Source: Schizochytrium sp. TIO01 (Eukaryota; Sar; Bigyra; Thraustochytrida; Thraustochytriidae). Taken from it: a stretch of 64,000 nucleotides of DNA. Shown here piece after piece: positions 11,901 to 20,008 of the stretch. The translations under genes and the position numbers were made by a program. The stretch spans positions 1,687,148 through 1,751,147 of the forward strand of contig SMSO01000014.1 in the NCBI GenBank assembly GCA_004764695.1. Direction: 5' to 3'. The notes beneath the pieces are model-generated. The model ran no database searches. It was not told where the DNA came from and saw nothing but the letters and a program-made list of their open reading frames with translations. How positions within the stretch are numbered: the first letter of the stretch is position 1; each line of letters begins with the position of its first letter.

Positions 11901-12263
11901 ACTGTAGGAGTGCTCCTTATTATCCTTCGTAACCGTTCCTCATTGATCAAACATGAGAATACTGCTGCTGCTATGCCTGTGCTTCTGCGATGGATGCTGG
12001 ATGTCTTGTTGCATGTTCAGCCTGACATCTCTGCTCATTATGCTTGGATTCTTTCCAAGTGTGTCTTAGCCCTTGCAAACTGGTTTGGTACTTTTAGTGA
12101 GGTTTACCCAACTTTTGTCAAACCGAATTCTGAGTTGGAAGCGCGCTTTCATGCGCTTTGGGTGATGGACTATTTTCAAGATTCTGCGCAGAATGTATCC
12201 GTACAGCACGCTATCCGTGAAAACATGCTTCAAGCAAGGCTTACACTTGCAGAGTATATTTAA
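5934..12263 (+). CDS. URB1: URB1/Npa1 nucleolar pre-ribosome factor
   Basis: This 2109-residue protein is a homologue of URB1 (yeast Urb1/Npa1, human NOL254). The family acts in the nucleolus in early pre-60S particles, with the Dbp6-Npa2-Rsa3 group, to help fold 25S/28S rRNA. The length matches the family (yeast about 1760, human about 2270). The N-terminal ~400 residues carry the Npa1 helical repeats, including LPLYQSDDASIREIVHKF followed by VTPETSIF. A strongly acidic Ser/Glu/Asp section lies at about 1484-1530 and again at about 1590-1627. The conserved C-terminal domain follows from about 1645, with LRFVRNALVDG, the stretch around YRFLLRQPALRLDDVPMFY, and RLWLIRTVEQGTRTW. There are no membrane segments. 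The gene is one open frame starting at the first ATG; it converges on IRE1. Confidence 0.92.
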   Translation: MKRNGKRQAPGEAPGRVAEEHKTEEVEVDGAQEAADFVTALNDDDTQVVYDGLLRFVQASRGVQAEDTKSAVNQYLNLSPESSEIFQWWEDIRTGRAKPQKGSEGSFTAALLDALATILFMAHPEKFAASRTSLVQNLLHLTNVLNSFLASIRDQKLLRCFLKLLVAMVNNGPGVARELYARIPFEEQNMLRLADKGDIGTGKGKTRDGKTRYGSTRHRFLQLTAALLQHGDVTLKKKILDPKGVAMAALRRVKEDPNEMLAYFFDVLNEFVLQDPAIGRKTKINLFAQPIVLETMLLPLYQSDDASIREIVHKFLKAAFVTPETSIFPSKSDLPSEDAVRVEDSAFYKRVEEQLGRRNRTISFIARNLNVVDDKLQRELVLELLQLDDTLMQAFLNSTWGKLSLDPRPSFNWVRNIVFVRNLLAFTPPRLQSVVPNLAAVKVDQLSDAVLSCALPGAHALPKPLLSKGVQHFSSLVVINSLDLLSQLLERLHAVYSDAATLPNVNMEQLQETVALKLVQRIPDVNVILHLTIGTSMEDTKQKDTHTWQPKEADWVRLKAARALVWYGKVAPQLLLGKLSVEKLIPIYSEDPSSVSLAAHVSIAKMLEAVGTSTVAWTKAEAIFRVWQLRPFCLHHTAAIDSVLEAIFTSVVSTSSFTSSRGTTERAHANAWARATYTRDDANYVASVITATVAKKPFPSCDDVLRVAFEQIEARSTPKEAQVVLHRVIMELIHSMADLSTFVPVLAEIGLVQKLSSGKSIMNYINLVLGTSLEDTIAMEGSIPAHFVLEALNWDLHAATGKPSSIPPMRVARSIIGQALQSGFDAKGKRTELFSDEQVGVVRTELFKIIEDLSTSEVWQIALLVSRALGTFLKGATSHQASANPAVGLCMDLLDMCVEQDPECIVESLSGHSQLRDMKSLPADVQLRVAQLFDVARSAKSLFTAFIGTFTNWVGMFVANPTEDVAACLLLSRNCFVNEHVKDPSSELLDQIASVHVDSDNEQPLARALVLYALTHGPADARTLSRLLATAANEPEEDVDSAFAACCEGIVLKHTLSPRECFAGNFLNQPQTIEALSVLWTKPSAARIHALNLLAGQPGIAEAALQYIAEAKDVSPYAEFLAFCPRSILDKYSSPGLWKRLLSHKFKLSGDLHSIQSLLVAQTLAPGISSKLAIEIFTRCLEGNPTLEVFQLIANLLIASDTPTISLFDRFAGRIAGECFLMAIEASSADVVSSALEVVHQIAQAAQGRAQGRVDAGLLTQLFEKEQVHAGAAKAALALLDSGLAFAAEHQVSSLLSRSDLHGTPSLERLWLAYSKRLPNVACASSHFNKLVQSYTGTMSEADCIRRYLIQLYEEERAGSLKSMAFAIGEKASSFTGSLEVSCDQSVDVNDPVVLRSFVLGQFEWIFSELDFSLSESSKFPIFRALKPADELPFTMKLAKTAATLYVEETSAEEVEETSVKRNRATSGRQTERAKKRVKTGNKGYEELFSSDDDSSSDEGDSENENNDELMEEDEDEGQESEEEMDLKSTKANVLQQELESLAQQEKFSEALDPSYAMNLLDLYFTSHAILADLPPLTEEILAEQTEKENMEEHEDEDAPEHNDRDEEGGEEGKEEEDGEEAPPADDQEKLGDKLTNVFSARKVLDSKMISYCIWALSSLCVEVRRKAATCLQRFGQLVLLDRLFRDKLQVLLVLRFVRNALVDGPETRISGIHCNFLCQALEIVTKPSHTLFKVTYRFLLRQPALRLDDVPMFYQTFSSGTPTYRGDRLWLIRTVEQGTRTWFDVDVLVKRHALGLFMSFIASPMGDAYMYKQVLDVLVKVTRSGSTAVRQLLKVGGLTWTLEMLAQVSVRPEISPVSVVDLCEILFHSAQATVSRVNQLNLTRAENKDEVLVGMVDAELMGAAVWLLQIAPGLLKDFKHERKLAFRHILNALVMWSGVEGGLDAMESESSSTAQVLEMQHGMLQLPWGDLATFIAEYGDLITGNVPFTVGVLLIILRNRSSLIKHENTAAAMPVLLRWMLDVLLHVQPDISAHYAWILSKCVLALANWFGTFSEVYPTFVKPNSELEARFHALWVMDYFQDSAQNVSVQHAIRENMLQARLTLAEYI

Positions 12264-12822
12264 GAAGTCAAATAAACATCAAGATCACAAGAGGAGCTAG
12301 GATCTCTGAATAGCGATCACATTCGAAATAGTAATATCCTTAGTCATTGAAATTCAAAAAAGAAATTAGAGCAAAATAGTCGATCTATCCATCAAACAAC
12401 ACTTATCTTAACTTTATGATATCTTTACTGTCATTCGTACGGCCATGTGTCTCTATTCTATGGAAAATAAGCTCAGTTCAAAACTATAATAAAAAGGCAG
12501 GATTTATTGTATCAAGTACTTCTTGCTCCAAGTATCTCGAATCAACATTAAAGTTTCGTTGGTTTCCCCAGCATAAGCATAGTCGCATTTTTTTCTCCCA
12601 ACCCAATCAGCATAGCAGCAGGAGAAGGATTTTGACGGGGAGTAACCTTTTCGTGATATGTCACTTGAAGCGTAGAATTCTGTTGATCTAATCCATATGA
12701 CGCGAAAACTGACCAAAGGGAAATGAGCAGAGAATTAATAATATGATTGTGTATGTTTGCTTGTATTATCTGATAGTTTATAAAATAAGACGAACTTTCG
12801 AAAGCAACTTGTAGTCGGTTTT
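12264..12822. other. Convergent intergenic spacer
   Basis: This AT-rich 559-bp spacer lies between the converging 3' ends of URB1 and IRE1 and must hold both 3' UTRs. No gene or repeat is evident. Short A-rich stretches such as AATAAA at 12269-12274 could serve as polyadenylation signals for the plus-strand gene, but this is only a sequence match. Confidence 0.5.
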
Positions 12823-15800
12823 TTACGAAAGATCAAGTTTCGGCCGCAACTCATCATTGCCATGAGCATAAAAGCAACGATCGCCCATGCGGCAATGCTC
12901 CCCCATCGAGTTTTCCCAATTCTTGCATAAAACAGTTTTATAATGTGGGTCAAGCTTCGGATCACCAGAATAGCGAGATTTTTTCTTGCTAGATTTTCTT
13001 CCCGAGGGAGGTTGTGGTGGAGTGCTCGAGCCACCCAGCGAGGCTGTGTGAGGAGATGAAGATAAGGGAGGCTTCGATGTTCCTCCACCTCGCCAATTGT
13101 CACTTGGGGTTCGAATTCCAGTACCAAAGGGTGATACCCCAGCAGTAGCCTTGTTTGGAGAAGATGACAGACGAACTGGAGAGGCCGAGCGCATGGGCGA
13201 GCTTTCCCTTCCTCCGGGTTGGGCTGTTCGTTCGCGATTGAATAAATGAGCTGGTGCAATTTGTGGCGGAGCAATACTAGCTTCACTGCTGGTTAATGGT
13301 GCATGAAGCGCCTGGTGTATTCCAGATGGTGCCTCTGAAGTAGTATTTGCGAACGCTTCAAATCCGGGTGGTGGCTGGACAGAAGGACGGAGCACCGAAT
13401 GATTTTGCCCTAAAGTTAGATGAGACGTTGCACCGAGAGCGGGTGATGGTGCGCGGAGAGGTTCGAGCATTGGTGACGAGGTTGTCGATGAAAGAGATTG
13501 GGATGCTTTGTTACTCTGTGAAGCAAGTGGAGGCAAACCTTCTTGGTCTAAGGAATCCATCACGCATTGCGATCGTACCTTAAAAGGGCGAGAATCCTCT
13601 AACATATCTTGGGACAAGCTCTGCGTCTTCTTCTGTGGTGAGGATGTTCCATGCGACATACTCGATGAAGAACTGACAGTACTATTGATTGACTGTTGCG
13701 ATTTCAGATGATCCTTCACTTCAGTACTTGAACTGCGCATAGTAAATGCCTTGGCTTCTTCTGCTCGGGACGCAGCTTCAGGCCCATGTTTTGCAACCGT
13801 GAAAGCACCAAGGATTTCCGCAAACTCAGGTTCGTGCGCACAATGCTCAAGTACTAGGCGGTGACAGACTATAAGTAAACGAGGGAAGCGGTTAGATCCA
13901 ATGAACTCATCCAAGAACCGCTCAGGTAAAGGAGACAAGAGATCTCGAACTTTCGGGCTTGATTCACGAATGTGAGAATACTTGTTCCGCATATAACGTA
14001 GTAGGTCTCGTAAAGAGTGCGTCGTGTAGTAACGACGCTTACTTTCCACAACATCGGTCCGGAGGTCCGGATGCAAACGCTGCAACCATCCTTGCGAACC
14101 GAAAACCTCTTTTGCTTGTTCCTCAAACTTTTCATGTAATGTAGACTCGGGAACGGAAAACGGTCGGGGTTCTCCGCTAACACGATCCTCAATACGGTCC
14201 AACTCGAGACGATCACTCACATGCTTCAAGAAGTCCATTTTCCGTGCAGCACTCCAAAGCAAAGGATGTTCCATACATTCCTCAATATTTGGACGTGATT
14301 GTGGGTTGTGGCGAACCATTTGGCCAATAAGATCCTGGGCCTCGGGATAATTGCGGATGCGATCGAGATTGACTGGATTGTTTTCCATTATATTCTTTTC
14401 GCGTTCGAATGCATCTCCAAAAGGATGAAACCCGTTGCTTACTACGTAAAAAAAGACACATCCCATAGAGAAAACGTCCACCTTGCGGCCACATCGGATA
14501 GCGACATCGCGTTCCAGCTCTGTTGCACCTTTGCTTCGCAGTGAGGACAAAAGTTCCGGAGCACGCCACCCAACTGTCCCAGATCCATGCATGCTTGTAC
14601 CACCATAGATTGAACTTGTAGTCCCAGAAAACTTGCGACCGAGACCCATATCAGAAAGTTTTGCCTCATAGAACTCTCCTAGACCTGCGAGATAAGAACT
14701 TCCACCACTTGAAGTACTACGAGTAAGTTCTGTAGACGGCTCTGCACCACCAGATGGGTTAATGGGATCCCACACACCATCTTCTACTTCTCTTTTGGCT
14801 TCCGAGATATTGCGTGTCTCGATGACTAAGATATTCTGTGGTTTGATATCACAATGCACAATACAGAGGGTGTGGAGGTGTTTGGTTGCATCGGCGAGAG
14901 ACTGTAGGAAGGTGATTGTAGATTCAGGGAGACGGACATTCTTCTTGGCACTCTTGTTCACAAGCTCTCTGCGGCCGCGATTCAGATCCTTTAGATGAGA
15001 TACGGCCGTCTCCAAGGTATAATCACACAGTTCAAGCGCCAAGTAAATGAACTCGCGAGTCTCTTCCTGCGTGAAGTAACGAACAACATTCGAGTGGCCA
15101 TCCGAGCGAATCAATAGGTCAATTTCCTTCTTTGCCAGCTTGAACTGACTAGCCACGACCTTTTTCACAGCAACTGGGCGGTCCCTGAGCTTGCCCTTCA
15201 GCACCGTAGTACCATGGCAGCCACGACCCAAGACAGAAGTACTGTGCACAGTAATCTGTCCGACGCGCTCTGTTTCAGTAATAGGGTCGTATTCTACCTC
15301 TAGTTCATTGCCGCCTCGTCTCTTATATTTGTTAGAGCGCCAAAAGAACCCTGCAGTGAGGAAAATGACCAGGAGAATTAACGCCATGATAACGGCTTGT
15401 AGGTTGCGAATTTGACCTCCATCCTGCGGTCCAGGTGAAAAGTTTGAGAAGGGAATTGAGGATGCATCAAAGTGTTCGTTATCAAATGGGCTTGGAAGTT
15501 GCTCTTCAGCCTCCGGCCCAGGAAGTCCATGAGAAGGTAAATGAGCTGGAAGACCCGGCCACCGGGTTTGGGGTTGTTTTCGACGCCTTGAGCCAGGGTC
15601 ATCAAGTTCCGAGGCAGAGCCATCATCGAGCAAAAGGTGCTGGTTTGTCACATGGTATGGGCCTTGCAACGGGAAATCTTGATCTATATGTGTACATTGC
15701 TCTTGATCCGCAGGGACGCCAACTCCATAATTGCGACGGAAGTCAATATCTTCAGGAAAAACCTCCGAGCTACAGCGAATATCGCGTCCTGGCCTATTCG

Positions 15801-17022
15801 TCGTGGCATAAACTTGAACGTGACCATTCTTGAACTTGATACGCTGGAGATAGATTGGTTTTGCATCTGGGAGGTTTCCAATCACTTGTTGACCTTCATT
15901 GGCTAAAGACATCTCGGAGACAAAACGCCAGTTTTTTTCATTGGAACGGCTCACGCCAAAGACAGCTGTAACAGGAACACCTTCCCAAGTGGCCCGTCCT
16001 GCAACGGCTGTGTCGATTTCCAATGTATTGGAATCAAGACGAGGCACATTTCGATCACGTGACAGGAATTGGCCATAGGTAAAGTTCCATACCTCAAGAC
16101 CAGACGCTGCATTGAAAGCACGAACATGATAGTCCACACGACCTATCGTAATGGGGCTAGAATCTGGAAAAGGCAGTTCCTTCTTACCAAACTCTGGTGG
16201 AGGTTGGTTTGATCCAACATCTTCCCATCGCCCATTGAGCAAAGAGCCTGTGTCCGATGTGAACACTCGCAAACGGCGGCCCGTGTTGGGGTCTAGCTCA
16301 AAGTACGAGGTCTTGCGCTGACCAACGACACGGATTTCATCTTCTTCATCCCCAAGAGTATCTGTCAAAGGACAGCTGTTTACGAGATCCGGAATCGATA
16401 GATGATGCAGAGACAAATCTGCTTCTTCTGAGAATAAGTACAAGAGGCCATCATCACCAGGAACAACACCTCCTTTAAATGAGGGAGCTTGGAACGACTT
16501 AATAGTAGGTCCTCCCACCTCATCTGAGCTCCAAAGTTTTTCGCCATCTTCCACGCGTACACCATGGATACTTCCATCCACAGTACCAAGAATCATTACC
16601 TCTGGCGATTCAGGAGTTCCAAACACAACCACATTGGAGGATGATTCGTCGTCGTCGTTGTTTCCTCCATCTACAGAAGACCTTCGGTCCTGTCTATGAG
16701 CTGCCATCATGCTATTCCTGAGCTCCACAAAGTTATCTCGATCATCTATTTGGCCGAAACGAGGTTCATCATCGTCCACAATATCTACATCATCTATAGA
16801 GATATCTTGGCGTATTGTTGTAGGCCTCTCACTTGATGAGGTAGCACTAGCGCGCGAGGATCTTCCTCTCGCAGCAGCAGCAGCAGCAGCAGCAGCTTGC
16901 CGTCTTTGTCCTGGAGTGGCCTGAATGAGTGAGGTTTGTGTGTCAGCAATGGCCAAAAAGACCAGAAACAACCATACCCGCACAACGATGTCGCTTCGCA
17001 TTTTCAGTCGCCCTTTACGCAC
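12823..17022 (-). CDS. IRE1: IRE1 ER-stress sensor kinase/RNase with C-terminal CCCH zinc finger
   Basis: IRE1 senses unfolded protein in the ER lumen and, after oligomerising, cleaves RNA on the cytosolic side. The 1399 residues read in order: a signal peptide (hydrophobic core about 12-28); a poly-Ala run; a lumenal PQQ-like domain (VMILGTVDGSIHGVRVEDG); one membrane helix at about 543-561; a kinase domain with VAVKK (Lys620), HCDIKPQN (His723-Asn730) and SDMG (Asp791); and a KEN RNase domain with Tyr999, Arg1012, Asn1013 and His1017, which align with human Tyr892, Arg905, Asn906 and His910. Canonical IRE1 ends here. This one runs on for about 270 low-complexity Ser/Pro-rich residues into a CCCH finger: Cys1366-x10-Cys1377-x5-Cys1383-x3-His1387, preceded by YKTVL and followed by GNDELR as in TTP-type fingers. 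The kinase has Cys for Arg in HRD and about 40 extra residues before DMG. The frame is continuous, so the finger is part of the same ORF. Confidence 0.96.
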   Translation of the reverse strand: MRKGRLKMRSDIVVRVWLFLVFLAIADTQTSLIQATPGQRRQAAAAAAAAARGRSSRASATSSSERPTTIRQDISIDDVDIVDDDEPRFGQIDDRDNFVELRNSMMAAHRQDRRSSVDGGNNDDDESSSNVVVFGTPESPEVMILGTVDGSIHGVRVEDGEKLWSSDEVGGPTIKSFQAPSFKGGVVPGDDGLLYLFSEEADLSLHHLSIPDLVNSCPLTDTLGDEEDEIRVVGQRKTSYFELDPNTGRRLRVFTSDTGSLLNGRWEDVGSNQPPPEFGKKELPFPDSSPITIGRVDYHVRAFNAASGLEVWNFTYGQFLSRDRNVPRLDSNTLEIDTAVAGRATWEGVPVTAVFGVSRSNEKNWRFVSEMSLANEGQQVIGNLPDAKPIYLQRIKFKNGHVQVYATTNRPGRDIRCSSEVFPEDIDFRRNYGVGVPADQEQCTHIDQDFPLQGPYHVTNQHLLLDDGSASELDDPGSRRRKQPQTRWPGLPAHLPSHGLPGPEAEEQLPSPFDNEHFDASSIPFSNFSPGPQDGGQIRNLQAVIMALILLVIFLTAGFFWRSNKYKRRGGNELEVEYDPITETERVGQITVHSTSVLGRGCHGTTVLKGKLRDRPVAVKKVVASQFKLAKKEIDLLIRSDGHSNVVRYFTQEETREFIYLALELCDYTLETAVSHLKDLNRGRRELVNKSAKKNVRLPESTITFLQSLADATKHLHTLCIVHCDIKPQNILVIETRNISEAKREVEDGVWDPINPSGGAEPSTELTRSTSSGGSSYLAGLGEFYEAKLSDMGLGRKFSGTTSSIYGGTSMHGSGTVGWRAPELLSSLRSKGATELERDVAIRCGRKVDVFSMGCVFFYVVSNGFHPFGDAFEREKNIMENNPVNLDRIRNYPEAQDLIGQMVRHNPQSRPNIEECMEHPLLWSAARKMDFLKHVSDRLELDRIEDRVSGEPRPFSVPESTLHEKFEEQAKEVFGSQGWLQRLHPDLRTDVVESKRRYYTTHSLRDLLRYMRNKYSHIRESSPKVRDLLSPLPERFLDEFIGSNRFPRLLIVCHRLVLEHCAHEPEFAEILGAFTVAKHGPEAASRAEEAKAFTMRSSSTEVKDHLKSQQSINSTVSSSSSMSHGTSSPQKKTQSLSQDMLEDSRPFKVRSQCVMDSLDQEGLPPLASQSNKASQSLSSTTSSPMLEPLRAPSPALGATSHLTLGQNHSVLRPSVQPPPGFEAFANTTSEAPSGIHQALHAPLTSSEASIAPPQIAPAHLFNRERTAQPGGRESSPMRSASPVRLSSSPNKATAGVSPFGTGIRTPSDNWRGGGTSKPPLSSSPHTASLGGSSTPPQPPSGRKSSKKKSRYSGDPKLDPHYKTVLCKNWENSMGEHCRMGDRCFYAHGNDELRPKLDLS
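16871..16896 (-). repeat. (GCA)n microsatellite coding poly-Ala in IRE1
   Basis: A run of about eight GCA/GCT-type triplets just after the signal peptide of IRE1 is read as Ala on the minus strand. In frame expansion or contraction would change the length of the alanine run at the start of the lumenal region. Confidence 0.9.
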
Positions 17023-20008
17023 AATATTGTATACTCAACTTTCGGGGCAACTTCAGTGGATTAAGTTTATTTTAGGGCAAACCTCTCTCAAAAGAAGTGC
17101 GCGACTTGAGAATGAACAACCCCTTCAGTTTTGTCCTCTCGATCAAATCTACGAGGCAAAATTTGACCTAGGCTGGAGTTTCCGGCCTTTGTATGTATGA
17201 CAGGACAAATCGCGATACGAGGTTCTCTTAAGCAAGACTGACACAGACACAGTCACAAACGCAAGAGAAATCACAAGTGCACGAAGCGCGTCTTCGCCGC
17301 GTCTTGTACAGTTGAAAAGCTCAAGAAACGAGCTTAAGATCAAACTGAAATGGACAAGTGAAAAAGTAGAAACCGATGTAATGCTACACAAAATACAGCT
17401 CCAGCCAGAATCAGGCGTCGTGACCTCAAGGGCCGGTTTCGAGGGCGCGCAGGAGCGCCGCCGCCACAAGGTCCACACCACGACCGCCGCAGCTCTCTAT
17501 GGCTTCGGACGGACGGGATTGGGAATTGCCTCCAGAAGAAACCAACTCCTGAGATGAATAAATAAACAAAAAGTGAAAGAAAAGAAGGGAAAAAGAAAAG
17601 AGAAAAGAAAGAAAATGAGTGAATTCCAGAATTCATCAAACATCATCAAACAATGATCAATGCAATCGTACGAGCTCAAAAAATCAAACTATATGAGTCG
17701 CGGGAATATCTGCAGGGGTTTTCCCAAGCATGCAAGGTTCTGGCACGGTTGGATGTCTATTCGGATTCCCTGGTCTTGAGCTTACGCACCTCAATTTTCT
17801 CTCATGTGTGCAAAAATTGGAGAAGATCTGTTATTATTATTATTAAAATGTTATACATGAAATTGCAATCGTGATTGCAACGAAGTTTACGACCCATTGC
17901 AAACCAAAGATATCTTGCCGACGAAGAGTGGCTATCGACTTAGACGCGACGATGGGCACAATGGAGCAAGTATACCGTGGTGGCCGGTATTGGTCTTAAG
18001 TTATAGTGTGTCTATCGCGAGCAGAATTCACACGCTCGACCACCGCTTAAGGTCAAAGAAATGCAAATAAACTCTCGTGTGGGCTGGCAAGGCTTCTTCG
18101 TCGAGCAAACGATCCAAGTTGATGAAGGCGTCCAGCCTCACGTCAAAACAGCATTCTTCTGCAAACTCCACTGCAGCTGGCACCTGCCTAGACATCCAGA
18201 CGAAACGAAAGCTAAGCAGGTATGTATGTACCAACCAACCTAAGTACCTCTAAACCCTCGTTCTTCGTAATTGTTGAGCCCTCAAACTCATCATTCTTCA
18301 GAATATCACATACAGCCACGTCGTGCGCTGTTCATGTTCACAGATGGGCTTCTTCAAGAGCCCTGAGTTCATGTTTCGGTTTTACGAGAGAGGCATCTCA
18401 GGGCAAGAAGCACCCTGCAGCCAGCGGAGATGAACGTTTGCAGAAGCAACTCGTCCACAGCACACGTTCGCAGGTATTCCATGCCATCTGTCGTTAATTG
18501 GAGTCACAAGCCAGAAGCTAGCTAGCTCCACCAGCATCTTCCCCAGCTCAAGAAGTAATTTCGGAATGCAGAGCATTTTTGGTTGGAAACCGACCATCAT
18601 GATAGTACATAGCTACGCTCCTTCATAACCACTAGCTCTAGAGATACATACATCATCGGCAGATACTTACACACTTACATTCTTGCTTACTAACCTGCAA
18701 TACTTACACTTACTTACCTACTTAGCAAGAACGAGCTTCGACTTCTTGCAAAGCGAAAAGGCGAATGAATTGCATTTGGAAACTCGTCATGAACGCTTTT
18801 GCCACATCCCGAGGACCTCGAAGCCTTGCACCATCACATATCGCTTCTTCTCCCGGCACCACTGGGTACCTACCTACCTATAGCTAGCTAGCTAGCTACC
18901 TTCGAGACACTCGCGCAGTCAGTCTTCATTCAGAGCGCTTCCACAAAGACTTCTTGAGCGAGGTTTTTATCACCTACACATCCCAAAACCTGAAAGAAAT
19001 AATCGGGCAAAAGGAAAAAGTGATTACTGAGCGATCAATCACATTATGATTTGGTAGCGGAGCCTTTTCTAAAGAGAAGTCAAAAGCATAAGTTATATCG
19101 TACTTCGTCCGTATACCGATCGCATTACATTTCAACTTTAAGGACAACAGCAGATTAAAAGAAGAAAATTAGTGGCGAGGGAACGGGGGGAACCCTCGTG
19201 TTGCGATGCCTACGAAAGGCATATACTGTTTACTCTACTGGTGACAGAGGCGTGTTACATGAGGAGTAGGGTACCCCTATTGAATACGGTAGGAGTGGCG
19301 TGTTGGCTACGTCATTAGACCGTCTTAGATAGATGCTGCTTGCTTCTGTGGAGAAGAAAACGAAGCTCGAAGAAGCGAGCCCGGACTGATCCGTCAGGCT
19401 GAATAAGTCGTCGAAAGATCGAGCTGCACAGCTTCGTCGCCTCTGATTGATCTGCTGTAGAAGGTCTCAGCCGTATTGTATCACGTCTCGCTTTCGAGCA
19501 AGGAATGTGCGAACGAACTAACTTTTTTAGTGTCAATCGGGAATTTTTCTAAAGCTAGCCCTTACTAGAGAGCAGGTACCTACCTACCTAACTACTATCG
19601 TTAGTTACGTGGCACGGCGCACGGAGCAAGAGATTGGCATGAAAGGGCCGTTGGGCCTCTAAATAGGCCATATAGTGTAATCCGGTAAAGCGCTAAGAGG
19701 TCTAGGTGTTGCGAGCCCAATCTGAATGCCGGGCCTGGGCTCCCAAAGTTGATTGTAGAAGGCTGAGGGAAGAGCCTGCATACTCAAAAATAAACCTTCA
19801 TGCGACTGACCTGAGCTAGCTATCTAGGGTTGAGAAGCTTATCGTCGTAAAGAAGTGAAACTTTCACAAGGTCACAGCTCTCCAGACCTTGGATAGGGAC
19901 GAGACACGAGCCTGCTAAGGAACAGGCTGAAGACGTGTGGTGAAGTTTTGGGACTCGCTCAAAATACCCTTTCAGCGAGGCCTAGAGCTCGCAACACAGG
20001 AGCCCGAG
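17023..20008. other. Intergenic region between divergent IRE1 and tectonic genes
   Basis: This 3-kb region should hold the promoters of two divergent genes. I see no supportable gene. It contains a purine-rich run (GAAA-type) at about 17570-17615, a short ATT run near 17829-17845, TACC and AGCT tetranucleotide runs at about 18867-18898, and another TACC run near 19577-19590. No RNA gene was recognised. Confidence 0.55.

Noticed and set aside
19937-20008. Earlier plus-strand start at 19937 for the tectonic signal peptide
   Set aside because: The hydrophobic core follows directly from the ATG at 20009; starting earlier adds 24 unrelated residues ahead of the signal sequence.
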